NCBI GenBank assembly: GCA_028868545.1
Contig: JAGWUF010000008.1
Location: 1-60,613 of the forward strand
Source of the DNA: Lysobacteraceae bacterium
GTDB lineage: Bacteria; Pseudomonadota; Gammaproteobacteria; Xanthomonadales; Xanthomonadaceae
DNA: 60,613 bases
Direction of reading: 5' to 3'
Of the stretch, positions 35,926 through 44,633 are shown in pieces. Below the pieces are notes generated by a model, which was not told where the DNA came from, ran no database searches, and saw only the letters and a list, made by a program, of their open reading frames with translations. Made by a program: the position numbers and the translations under genes. Position 1 is the stretch's first letter. The number at the start of each line of letters is the position of its first letter.

Positions 35926-37905
35926 ATGTCCAATCCTGGTAAGGCTGTGCCGCAGCTTACGTTCCGTGCAGTGGTACTGGCGGTCATCCTCGCCATGATC
36001 CTGTCCGCCGCCAACGCCTACCTCGGCCTGTTCGCCGGGTTGACCATCGCCACCGCGATCCCCGCCGCGGTCGTCTCGATGGGTGTGCTGCGGCTGCTCG
36101 GCGGCGGCACCATCCTCGAAAACAACATCGTCCAGACCGGCGCGTCGGCCGGCTCCTCGATCGCGGCGGGGGTGATCTTCACGATCCCGGCGCTGATCAT
36201 CCTGGGCTACTGGCAGGACTTCAAATATTCCTGGGTACTGGCGATCGCCGGCCTCGGCGGCCTGCTCGGCGTGCTGTTCTCGGTGCCGCTGCGGCGCTCG
36301 ATGATCGTCGAGGAGCCGCTGCCGTTCCCCGAGGGCAAGGCCGCTGCCGAAGTGCTGAAGGCGGGCGAAAACCCCGGCCCCGGCCTGAAGATCCTGGCCC
36401 TGTCGGCCACCCTCGGCGGGCTGATCAAGGCCGCCGCCGCCAGCGGCATGCGCCTGATCCCGGACACCGCCGCCGGCGCGGGCTTCTTCGGCAAGTATCT
36501 GGGCTACATGGGCACCAACCTGTCGCCGGCGCTGCTGGGCGTGGGCTACATCGTCGGCCTCAACATCGGCATCGTCGTCGTCTCCGGCTCGATCCTGTCC
36601 TGGCACATCGCCATCCCGCTGTACCACATGTTCTTCCTCGATACCGACCCGGCGCTGGCCGCGAAGATCGCCGGTGCGGGTGCGGAAGACATCGCCGGTG
36701 CGATCTGGTCGGCCAAGATCCGCTACCTCGGCGTCGGCGCGATGCTGATCGGCGGCGTGTGGACGCTGTTCTCGCTGCGCAAGTCCTTGCTGTCGGGCGT
36801 GAAGAGCGGCATTGCTGCCGCGCGCAAGGGTGGCGACGAGGTGGTGGCCGAGACCGAGCGCGACCTGCCGATGAAGTGGATGCTGGTGGCGCTGATCGCC
36901 TTCGTGGTGCCGCTGCTGCTGCTGTACCAGGCGATCGTGGGGATGTGGAGCGTGAGCATCCCGATGGCGATCATCATGATCGTCGCCGGCTTCCTGTTCG
37001 TGTCGGTGTCGGCCTACCTGGCCGGCCTGGTGGGCAGCTCCAACAACCCGGTATCCGGCATCACCATCGCCACCATCCTGTTCGCCTCCGCAGTGCTGCT
37101 GGTGCTGCTGGGCGAAGGCGGCAAGGCGGCGGTTGGCGCGGGTGGCGCGGGTGGCGCACCGCTGGGCGCGGTGGCCGCGATCATGATCGGCGCGGTGGTG
37201 TGCTGCGCGGCGGCGGTCGGCGGCGACAACCTGCAGGACCTCAAGGCCGGCTACATCGTCGGCGCCACGCCGTGGAAGCAGCAGCTGATGCTGGGCATCG
37301 GCGCGTTTTCCTGCGCGCTGATCATGGCGCCGGTGCTGAACCTGCTGGCGCAGGCCTACGGCATCGGCGCGCCCACGCCGGAACATCCCAACGCGCTGTC
37401 GGCGCCGCAGGCCACGCTGATGGCGTCGGTGGCCAAGGGCATGTTCGGCGGCGAGCTGCCGTGGACGATCATCGGCATCGGCGCGGTGGTCGGCGCGGTC
37501 ATCATCGCCATCGACGAATGGCTGAAGGCCGCCGGCAAGAGCTTCCGCGTGCCGGTGCTGGCCGCCGCCATCGGCATCTATCTGCCGCTGGAACTGATGG
37601 TGCCGATCTTCCTCGGTGGCCTGCTGGCCTACCTGGTCGAGAAGCGCCACGGCATGGTCGGTACCCATGACGAAGCCGCGCGCGACCGCCTGCATCGCCC
37701 CGGCACCCTGTTCGCCGCCGGCCTGATCACCGGCGAGGCGCTGATGGGCATCTTCATCGCCATCCCGATCGTGGTTTCCGGCCGCGCCGACGTGATCGCC
37801 CTGCCGGAAGCCCTGCAGCAGGGCAAGTGGGTCGGCCTGGCGGTGCTGGCGCTGGTCGGCTGGCTGCTGTACCGCACCGGCGCCAAGGCCAACCCGCACG
37901 CCTGA
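35926..37905 (+). CDS. OPT-family oligopeptide transporter
   Basis: A 659-residue transporter with about 16 TMs. N-terminal signature LTFRAVVLAVILAMILSAAN, AYLGLFAGLTIATAIPAAVV, then NNIVQTGASAGSSIAAGVIF and GGDNLQDLKAGYIVGATPWK. Bacterial OPT proteins move tri- to hexapeptides or metal-chelate peptides. It is divergent from the POT gene, with a 188-base shared gap, and is followed by an S9 peptidase. Confidence 0.92.
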   Translation: MSNPGKAVPQLTFRAVVLAVILAMILSAANAYLGLFAGLTIATAIPAAVVSMGVLRLLGGGTILENNIVQTGASAGSSIAAGVIFTIPALIILGYWQDFKYSWVLAIAGLGGLLGVLFSVPLRRSMIVEEPLPFPEGKAAAEVLKAGENPGPGLKILALSATLGGLIKAAAASGMRLIPDTAAGAGFFGKYLGYMGTNLSPALLGVGYIVGLNIGIVVVSGSILSWHIAIPLYHMFFLDTDPALAAKIAGAGAEDIAGAIWSAKIRYLGVGAMLIGGVWTLFSLRKSLLSGVKSGIAAARKGGDEVVAETERDLPMKWMLVALIAFVVPLLLLYQAIVGMWSVSIPMAIIMIVAGFLFVSVSAYLAGLVGSSNNPVSGITIATILFASAVLLVLLGEGGKAAVGAGGAGGAPLGAVAAIMIGAVVCCAAAVGGDNLQDLKAGYIVGATPWKQQLMLGIGAFSCALIMAPVLNLLAQAYGIGAPTPEHPNALSAPQATLMASVAKGMFGGELPWTIIGIGAVVGAVIIAIDEWLKAAGKSFRVPVLAAAIGIYLPLELMVPIFLGGLLAYLVEKRHGMVGTHDEAARDRLHRPGTLFAAGLITGEALMGIFIAIPIVVSGRADVIALPEALQQGKWVGLAVLALVGWLLYRTGAKANPHA

Positions 37906-37915
37906 CGTTCCAAAG

Positions 37916-37936
37916 CCTTCCCCTTGAAGGGGAAGG
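37916..37936. repeat. Palindromic intergenic repeat copy 1
   Basis: CCTTCCCCTT, a central G and AAGGGGAAGG form a perfect 21-base palindrome 11 bases after the OPT stop. The same core recurs at 49493, 56142 and 59406. It may act as a 3' hairpin for the OPT message. Confidence 0.7.
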
Positions 37937-37969
37937 AGACAAGCCGACTCCACGCAACAAGGATCTGCC

Positions 37970-40051
37970 ATGAATCTCCGCCACGCCATCCTCCCGCTCG
38001 CCCTCGCGCTGTCCCTGCCCAGCGTCGCCAATGCCGCCCAGCGCGGCTTCGAAGTGCGCGACATGGCCTACATGGACCGCCATTCCGCGCCCACGCTGTC
38101 GCCGGACGGGCGCGTGCTGGTGTTCGCCAAGCGCGTGGTGAACAAGGAGACCAACAAGTCGGCCACCACCCTGTGGATGCGCAATCTGGTGACGCGCGAC
38201 AACGCGCCGCCGCGGCAGGTGTCGCCGGCCGGCTGGAATGTGAACTCGCCGGCGTTTTCGGCGGATGGCAGGACGCTGTACTTCATGAGCGCGAAGTCCG
38301 GCTCGATGCAGCTGTATGCGATGCCGAGCACGGGCGGCGAGCCGACGCGCCTGACCGACTATGCGCTCGACGTGGACGGCTACAAGCTCTCGCCCGACGG
38401 CAAGCAGGTGGCACTGGCGTTCGCGGTGTTCCCCGATTGCAAGGCCGACTTGGTCTGCACCAAGAAGAAGCTCGACGCCGCCGAGGCGGTGAAGTCCACC
38501 GGCAAGGTGTTCGACCACATGTTCATCCGCCACTGGGACGCGTGGAACGACGGCCGCCTGAACCGCGTGTTCGCGGCCAAGCTCGGCGGCGGCGGCATGC
38601 TGACTTCGGCCACGCTGCTGAGCGGTGACATCCACGGCGATATCCCGTCCAAGCCGTTCGGCGATCTGTCCGATTTTGCTTGGTCGCCCGACGGCAAGTC
38701 GGTGGCGATGAGCGTGCGCCAGGCCAACCGCGAAGAGCCGTGGAGCACCAACTTCGACCTCTGGCTGGTCAATGCCGACGGCAGCGGCGCGCGCAATCTG
38801 ACCGCCGCCAACAAGGCCTGGGACGCCGGCCCGGTGTTCTCGCACGACGGCAAGACCCTGTACTACCGCGCGATGAAGCGCCCCGGCTTCGAGGCCGACC
38901 GCTTCGCGCTGATGGCGATGGATATCGCCTCCGGCAAGGCGAAGGAAATCGCGCCGCGCTGGGATGCCTCCGCCGACGGCATCACCCTGTCCGCCGACGG
39001 CAAGTGGCTCTACACCACCGCGCAGGAGCTGGGCCAGCACCCGCTGTTCCGCGTGTCGCTGGCCAATGGCGAAGTGGAAACCGTGGTGAAGGACGGCAGC
39101 GTGTCGTCGTTCGCGTTGGCCGGGCCCACCTTGGCGTTCTCGCGCAATTCGCTCAAGTCGGGCGATGTGATTGCCACCACCAGCGCGGACGGCAAGGCCG
39201 GCATCCGCGCGATCACCCCCAGCGCCGGCGAGATGCTGCCGGACGTGGCCTGGGGCGATTTCGAACAGTTCAACTTCATCGGCTGGAACGGCGAGACCGT
39301 GCACGGCTACGTGGTCAAGCCGTGGAACTACGAGGCCGGCAAGAAGTACCCGGTGGCGTTCCTGATCCACGGCGGCCCGCAGGGCAGCTTCGGCAACGGC
39401 TGGAGCTATCGCTGGAACCCGCAGACCTACGCGGGCCAGGGCTATGCGGTGGTGATGATCGACTTCCACGGCAGCACCGGCTACGGCCAGAAGTTCACCG
39501 ACGCGATCAGCGGCCACTGGGGCGACCGGCCGCTGGAGGACCTGCAGAAGGGCTGGGCGGCGGCGCAGCAGAAGTACACCTTCCTCGACGGCGACAAGGC
39601 CTGCGCACTGGGCGCGAGCTACGGCGGCTTCATGGTCAACTGGATCGAGGGCAACTGGTACGACAAGGCCGGCAAGTCGCCGTGGAAGTGCCTGGTCAGC
39701 CACGACGGCGTGTTCGAGAACAACGCGATGGGCTACGCCACCGAGGAGCTGTGGTTCAGCGAGTGGGAGAACGGCGGCACGCCCTACGACAACCCGGCCG
39801 GCTACCAGAAGTTCAACCCGGCCAATTTTGTTGCCAACTTCAAGGTGCCGATGCTGGTGATCCACGGCCAGCAGGACTTCCGCATCCCGGTGGAGCAGGG
39901 CATCGCCCTGTTCAGCGCGCTGCAGCGCAAGGGCGTGGCGTCGCAGTTCCTGTACTTCCCGGACGAGAACCACTGGGTGCTGAAGCCGCAGAACAGCGTG
40001 CAGTGGCATGACACGGTGAACGGCTGGCTGAAGCAGCATATCGGGCAATGA
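37970..40051 (+). CDS. S9-family (prolyl oligopeptidase/DPP-like) secreted peptidase
   Basis: A 693-residue peptidase with a signal peptide (LPLALALSLPSVANAA). An N-terminal beta-propeller of repeated LSPDGK-type blades precedes an alpha/beta-hydrolase domain. The Ser is in GASYGGFMVNW, the Asp in HGQQDFRIPVEQG and the His in DENHWVLKP. S9 enzymes cut short peptides, often after proline or releasing dipeptides. Placed between an OPT importer and a DUF819 transporter, it probably trims peptides in the periplasm before uptake. The stop overlaps the next start (ATGA). Confidence 0.92.
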   Translation: MNLRHAILPLALALSLPSVANAAQRGFEVRDMAYMDRHSAPTLSPDGRVLVFAKRVVNKETNKSATTLWMRNLVTRDNAPPRQVSPAGWNVNSPAFSADGRTLYFMSAKSGSMQLYAMPSTGGEPTRLTDYALDVDGYKLSPDGKQVALAFAVFPDCKADLVCTKKKLDAAEAVKSTGKVFDHMFIRHWDAWNDGRLNRVFAAKLGGGGMLTSATLLSGDIHGDIPSKPFGDLSDFAWSPDGKSVAMSVRQANREEPWSTNFDLWLVNADGSGARNLTAANKAWDAGPVFSHDGKTLYYRAMKRPGFEADRFALMAMDIASGKAKEIAPRWDASADGITLSADGKWLYTTAQELGQHPLFRVSLANGEVETVVKDGSVSSFALAGPTLAFSRNSLKSGDVIATTSADGKAGIRAITPSAGEMLPDVAWGDFEQFNFIGWNGETVHGYVVKPWNYEAGKKYPVAFLIHGGPQGSFGNGWSYRWNPQTYAGQGYAVVMIDFHGSTGYGQKFTDAISGHWGDRPLEDLQKGWAAAQQKYTFLDGDKACALGASYGGFMVNWIEGNWYDKAGKSPWKCLVSHDGVFENNAMGYATEELWFSEWENGGTPYDNPAGYQKFNPANFVANFKVPMLVIHGQQDFRIPVEQGIALFSALQRKGVASQFLYFPDENHWVLKPQNSVQWHDTVNGWLKQHIGQ

Positions 40052-41304
40052 CCAACGTGCAGCCGGTACCCAGCAGTGCGTTGATCAACAACGACATCGT
40101 CATTTTCGGCTTGATCGCCGGCACCTTGGGGCTGGTGTTCTGGACTGCATCCCGGCCGGGCGGCTGGCAGCGTTTCTACAACGTGGTGCCGCCGCTGCTG
40201 CTGTGCTATCTGCTGCCGGGCATCTACAACTCGGTGGGCCTGATCGACGGTGCCCACAGCCAGCTCTACAACCCGATCGCCAGCCGCGTGCTGCTGCCGG
40301 CGGCCCTGGTGCTGTTGACCATGGCGGTGGATCTGAAGGCCATCCTGCGGCTGGGGCCGAAGCTGCTGCTGATGTACGCGGCCACCTCGGCCAGCATCGT
40401 GCTGGGCGCGGCATTGGCTTTCGTCAGCATGCGCGCCATCGCTCCCGATACCATGGCCGGCGATACCTGGGCGGGCATGGCGACGCTGGCCGGCAGCTGG
40501 ATCGGCGGCGGTGCCAACATGATGGCGATGAAGGAAATCTTCGCCGTCGATGCCACCACGTTCGGCCGGTTTGCGGTGGTGGACGTGGGGGTTGGCTATG
40601 CCTGGATGGCGATCTTGCTGATGCTGGCGCAGCGTGCCGCGAAGATCGATGCGCGCAGCGGTGCCGATACGGGGGCACTGGATGACCTCAAGCAGCGGGT
40701 GGAGGCCTACCGCGCCCAGCACGAACGCATTCCGACCCTGGCCGACCTGATGATCATCGTCGGCATCGCGTTTGGCGTGGTCGGGGTGGCGCACGCATTG
40801 GCCAGTCCGTTGTCGGCATGGTTCGGGGCGCATGTGGCGTGGGCCGCACGGGTGAGCCTGGACGCGCCGTTCGTGTGGATCGTGGGGCTGAGCACCCTGG
40901 TCGGGCTGGGCCTGAGCTTCACCCGCGCGCGCGCGCTGGAGGGTGCCGGTGCCTCCACCATCGGCACCTTGCTGCTGTATTTCCTGATCGCCTCGATCGG
41001 CATGCAGATGGAGATCGGCTCGCTGCTCGAAAAGCCTCTGCTGCTGTTGCTGGGCGTGGTCTGGCTGGGCTTCCACATCGTCATTCTGTGGCTGGTGGGG
41101 CGCTGGCTCAATGTGCCGTTGTTCTATTTCGCGATCGGCTCGCAAAGCCATATCGGCGGCCCGGCCAGTGCGCCGGTGGTGGCCTCGGCCTTCCATCCGT
41201 CGCTGGCACCGGTGGGCGCACTGCTGGGTACGCTGGGCTATGCCACCGGCACCGTGTTGGCCTATGTCACCGGCTTGATGCTGCGGGCGCTGGCCGGGCA
41301 GTAG
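40048..41304 (+). CDS. DUF819-family membrane transporter
   Basis: A 418-residue protein with about ten TMs. DUF819 signatures include GSWIGGGANMMAMKEIF, GVGYAWMAILLMLAQR and IGSQSHIGGPASAPVVAS. The fold is an inverted repeat like CPA-type or glutamate:Na symporters; the substrate is unknown. Overlap with the S9 peptidase gene and its place in the peptide block suggest amino acid or peptide movement, but this is inference. It converges with corA. Confidence 0.85.
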   Translation: MTNVQPVPSSALINNDIVIFGLIAGTLGLVFWTASRPGGWQRFYNVVPPLLLCYLLPGIYNSVGLIDGAHSQLYNPIASRVLLPAALVLLTMAVDLKAILRLGPKLLLMYAATSASIVLGAALAFVSMRAIAPDTMAGDTWAGMATLAGSWIGGGANMMAMKEIFAVDATTFGRFAVVDVGVGYAWMAILLMLAQRAAKIDARSGADTGALDDLKQRVEAYRAQHERIPTLADLMIIVGIAFGVVGVAHALASPLSAWFGAHVAWAARVSLDAPFVWIVGLSTLVGLGLSFTRARALEGAGASTIGTLLLYFLIASIGMQMEIGSLLEKPLLLLLGVVWLGFHIVILWLVGRWLNVPLFYFAIGSQSHIGGPASAPVVASAFHPSLAPVGALLGTLGYATGTVLAYVTGLMLRALAGQ

Positions 41305-41317
41305 CGGCTTGCCGGCG

Positions 41318-42313
41318 CTACAGCCAGTCGATCTTGTGCAGGTAGCCGTACAGCCCCACGCACACCAGTGCCACCACGCTGATCAGGATTCCGTAGCTGT
41401 AGCGGCCGTGCAGCTCGGGCATGTTCTGGAAGTTCATGCCGTACCAGCTGGCGATCAAGGTGGGGGCTGCCAGCAGGCCGGCCCAACCGGCCAGTTTCTT
41501 GACGATTTCGCCTTGCGCCACGGTGACCAGCGACAGATTCACGTTCATCGCCGCGGCGACCATTTCGCGCAGCGTGTCGATGGTGTCGCCGACCCGTGCG
41601 GCATGGTCGAGCACATCGCGGAAGTAGGGTTTGACTTCGGGCGGAATCGCGAACGTGGGGGTGCGCATCAGCTGTGCCAGCACGTCCTGCATCGGCGCCA
41701 CCGCCATCCGCATCTGGGTGAGTTCCTTGCGCAGTTCGTACAGGCGGCGGATGGTGCCGCGCTTGTAGCTTTCCGCGAACACGTCCTGTTCGAGCGCGTC
41801 GAGTTCCTGCTGGAGTTCGGTGGCAATCAGTTGATAGTTGTCCACGATGAAATCCAGCACCGCATGCAGGGCGCTGCTGGGGCCGTGGGCCAGCATCGCC
41901 GGATCACGTTCCAGCCGTTGCCGCACGCTGGCAAACGTCAGCGAGGCACCATGCCGGACCGTCACCAGGAAGCGACTGCCCACGAACATGTGGGTTTCAC
42001 CGAAGCGCACATGCCCGTCCACGTGCTGGGCGGTATGGGTGGCGATGAACAGGGCGCTGTCGTAGCTTTCCAGTTTCGGGCGCTGATGGGCGTGCTGGGC
42101 ATCTTCGATGGCGAGGGCATGCAGGCCGAATTCCTCCTGCAACTTGCCCAGCAGCGTGTCTTCGGGCTCGTACAAGCCCACCCACACGAAGCTGCCGTCA
42201 TCCACCGCCAGCACATCGCTGATCGCATCCAGCGTGATGTCGCGGCGCCGGCCATTGCGGTCGTAGGCGGCGCAGTTGACGACACAGGCAGGTGCGGCGG
42301 CGGAGGCGTTCAT
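41318..42313 (-). CDS. corA: CorA, Mg2+/Co2+ channel
   Basis: A 331-residue pentameric channel subunit: a large cytosolic N-terminal domain, a long stalk helix, and two C-terminal TMs with the selectivity motif YGMNFQNMPEL. AESYKRGTIRRLYELR and MNVNLSLV mark the stalk. The start at 42313 has AGGA seven bases upstream; ATG 42328 would add five residues. It lies 31 bases after the DUF4105/Lnb-like gene in a corC-lnb-corA run, two of whose members concern Mg2+. Confidence 0.93.
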   Translation of the reverse strand: MNASAAAPACVVNCAAYDRNGRRRDITLDAISDVLAVDDGSFVWVGLYEPEDTLLGKLQEEFGLHALAIEDAQHAHQRPKLESYDSALFIATHTAQHVDGHVRFGETHMFVGSRFLVTVRHGASLTFASVRQRLERDPAMLAHGPSSALHAVLDFIVDNYQLIATELQQELDALEQDVFAESYKRGTIRRLYELRKELTQMRMAVAPMQDVLAQLMRTPTFAIPPEVKPYFRDVLDHAARVGDTIDTLREMVAAAMNVNLSLVTVAQGEIVKKLAGWAGLLAAPTLIASWYGMNFQNMPELHGRYSYGILISVVALVCVGLYGYLHKIDWL

Positions 42314-42344
42314 GCTGGCATCCTGCATCGTCGGGCAAGGGGCT

Positions 42345-43622
42345 TCAAGGGTTGCGTGTGGTCCACACCTTGGCCAGGGCGTAGTGCAACGGCAGCAGCA
42401 GGGCGATCCAGTGGCCGTTGCGCTGCGGCAGCACCTGCAGCCACAACGGCAGACAGGTGAAGGCGGCCAGCACGCAGACGGCGACCAGCAGCCTGCGGAA
42501 TGGCCGGGGCGCTGCCCGTCCACGCAGCACCGCCCAGGCACCGGGCAGCAGCAGCAGGCACAGGGGGTTGAACAGCAGCAGGTTGCGGTTGGCCCAGATC
42601 GCCTGATGCGCGGTGCCCAGCCAGGCCAGTGCAAGCACCGCGCCCACCAGCCCGCACAGCAGCCAGAACAGCAGGGCCGCCGCTGCCAGGCTACGCGGCC
42701 GGCGATTGCCCACGGCGCGCACAAGCCCCGCCAGCAGCACCCCGGCAAGCAGCCAGGGCCACAGGGCGATGGCGTGATCCGCCGGTTCTGCGGCCTGGCG
42801 TTGCGGCAGCAGCTCCACTTCCGCGGCTACCAGCGGGCGGCCATCGTTGCCGATGACGTTGCGCAGATCGTCGGCCAGGCGGCGCGGGATGAAATCCACT
42901 TCCCAGCGGGTCAATGGACGATCGGCGGCCGGACCCAGCAGCACGTCGAACGTCAGCCACATCCACGCCGCCGGTGAAGCCAGTCGCAGCGATTCGCTGC
43001 GCCAGCTGTCGCCGCTGGAGCGGCCTTCCAGTTGCTTGTGCAGGGTGCCGCCCAGCGCGCGATCCAGCGCGTCGCGCACGCGGGTGGTGCAATTGCTGGT
43101 GAAATAGTCGTAGCGGTAATGCGCATGTTCGGGCTTGGCATTCTCCGCCAGTGCCGCCGCCAGTGCATTGGCCTGCGCCGGTGCCAGATTCAGCCATTGC
43201 ACGCGGGCGCTTCGTCCGACTTCGCGGTAGTAGGCCAGATCCTGTTCCAACGGCAACGCCACCAGCATGTAGCGCATCTCGCCCTTGGCGAAGCGGCCGA
43301 CGAAGCCCGGCTCGTCAAGGTCGAAATAACCGAAGTTGTAGCTGATGGGGCCGGCTTGGCCGGGGCTGTCGATCACGATGGCGTCATGCCCGAAACGCTC
43401 CCAGAACGCCTCGCCCGGGCCCATGGTCAGCACGCCGACGCGTGGGGCAGCCATGAAGGAGGTGGCTTGCGCCAGGCCGCTGAACAGCAACAGCAGGGCA
43501 ACCAGCAGCAGGAACCCCGGGCCTTGCCGATGGAACGGGGAGAACGTGCCATCCAGCCCCGCCCCGCGCCTGTGCACAAGGCCGCCACAGGCACTGGAGT
43601 GCACCACCTCAAGGATCGGCAT
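42345..43622 (-). CDS. DUF4105 / Lnb-like membrane protein
   Basis: A 425-residue protein: N-terminal signal or TM (FLLLVALLLLFSGLAQA), a periplasmic DUF4105 domain with a conserved His in WERFGHDAIVI and Cys in YFTSNCTTRVRD, then five C-terminal TMs with NRNLLLFNPLCLLL. DUF4105 is the periplasmic domain of Lnb, described in Bacteroidota as a lipoprotein N-acyltransferase unrelated to Lnt (recalled, not checked). The gene occupies the spot where lnt follows corC in E. coli and overlaps corC by 14 bases. An equivalent role is therefore plausible. A GTG at 43577 would give a more typical signal peptide. Confidence 0.75.
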   Translation of the reverse strand: MPILEVVHSSACGGLVHRRGAGLDGTFSPFHRQGPGFLLLVALLLLFSGLAQATSFMAAPRVGVLTMGPGEAFWERFGHDAIVIDSPGQAGPISYNFGYFDLDEPGFVGRFAKGEMRYMLVALPLEQDLAYYREVGRSARVQWLNLAPAQANALAAALAENAKPEHAHYRYDYFTSNCTTRVRDALDRALGGTLHKQLEGRSSGDSWRSESLRLASPAAWMWLTFDVLLGPAADRPLTRWEVDFIPRRLADDLRNVIGNDGRPLVAAEVELLPQRQAAEPADHAIALWPWLLAGVLLAGLVRAVGNRRPRSLAAAALLFWLLCGLVGAVLALAWLGTAHQAIWANRNLLLFNPLCLLLLPGAWAVLRGRAAPRPFRRLLVAVCVLAAFTCLPLWLQVLPQRNGHWIALLLPLHYALAKVWTTRNP

Positions 43623-44487
43623 GCACACGCACTTGCAATGCAATCAGCCGGCGCGCATCGGCGCGTGCGATGCGGAAGGCGAAACGATCCAGCACCAGCT
43701 CTTCGCCGGTTTCCGGCAGGTGGCCGATTTCGGCGGTGACCAGCCCGCCGATGGTGTCGTATTCGTCGTCGTCGAAGGTCGAGCCGAAGCGTTCGTTGAA
43801 GTCTGCAATCGGGGTCAGGGCGTCCACCACGAACTGGCCGTCGGCCTGGGCCGCGATCAGCGTGCCCTGATCGGCGGCATCGTCGTGCTCGTCGTCGATC
43901 TCGCCCACGATCTGTTCCAGCACGTCTTCGATGGTGACCAGCCCGGCCACGCCGCCGTATTCGTCGATCACGATGGCCATGTGGTTGCGTGACTGCCGGA
44001 ATTCGCGCAGCAGCACATTGAGGTTTTTCGACTCGGGAATCAGCACTGCCGGCCGCAGCAGGTCGTGGATGCTGGCGGCGGCATTGTCGGCCACCACCCC
44101 GCGCAGCAGATCCTTGGCCAGCAGGATGCCGAGGATCTCGTCCTTGTCCTCGCCGTGCACCGGAAAGCGCGAATGGCCGGATTCCACCACCTGCTTCATC
44201 AGGTCCAGCAGCCGGGCATCGGCGGGCAGCGCCACCATCTGCGCCCGCGCCACCATCACGTCGCCCACGGTCATGTCGGCGATGTTGACCGCGCCTTCCA
44301 TCATCCGCAGCGTATCGGAACCGATCACGCCGTCGGCCTGCACGTCGCGCAGCAGTTCGATCAGATCCTCGCGGCTGGAAGGTTCGCCGGACAGGGCGGA
44401 ACTGAGGCGCTCCAGCCAGGAGCGGTGGGGTTTTTCGACGGGTTTCTCGTCGGAATCGGCGGGGTGCCGACTGTCGTCCTCGGACAT
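43609..44487 (-). CDS. corC: CorC/YbeX, CBS-domain transporter-associated protein
   Basis: A 292-residue soluble protein of the YbeX type: acidic start MSEDDSRHPADSDEKP (aligns with E. coli MSDDNSH), two CBS domains (NIADMTVGDVMVARAQM and IDEYGGVAGLVTIEDVLEQI) and a C-terminal CorC_HlyC domain. It is linked to Co2+/Mg2+ efflux and, in E. coli, to ribosome maturation with YbeY. In the ancestral order it follows ybeY; here a TPR gene on the opposite strand separates them. An ATG at 44514 is in frame, but 44487 fits the family. Confidence 0.9.
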   Translation of the reverse strand: MSEDDSRHPADSDEKPVEKPHRSWLERLSSALSGEPSSREDLIELLRDVQADGVIGSDTLRMMEGAVNIADMTVGDVMVARAQMVALPADARLLDLMKQVVESGHSRFPVHGEDKDEILGILLAKDLLRGVVADNAAASIHDLLRPAVLIPESKNLNVLLREFRQSRNHMAIVIDEYGGVAGLVTIEDVLEQIVGEIDDEHDDAADQGTLIAAQADGQFVVDALTPIADFNERFGSTFDDDEYDTIGGLVTAEIGHLPETGEELVLDRFAFRIARADARRLIALQVRVHADP

Positions 44488-44633
44488 GGGCTGCGGGGGC
44501 CTTTCTGGAATCACCTGACCAGTCTAACGAATCCGGCGGCTGGAATTGGCCAGGCGCGGTCGCGAGCCCGTGCTTGCATCCACCGGAATTGCGTTGCTCA
44601 ATGCAGCGATCAAGGCAAGGGGACGAGGGCGGG

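Noticed and set aside
35620..38064. Long minus-strand open frame (814 codons) across POT and OPT genes
   Set aside because: It is antisense to genes with clear family motifs, is very rich in His/Arg/Gln/Asp and has no recognisable domain. High GC makes such shadow frames common.
37754..40048. Minus-strand frame of 764 codons across the S9 peptidase
   Set aside because: Shadow of the real peptidase gene with no domain and arginine/histidine-rich composition.
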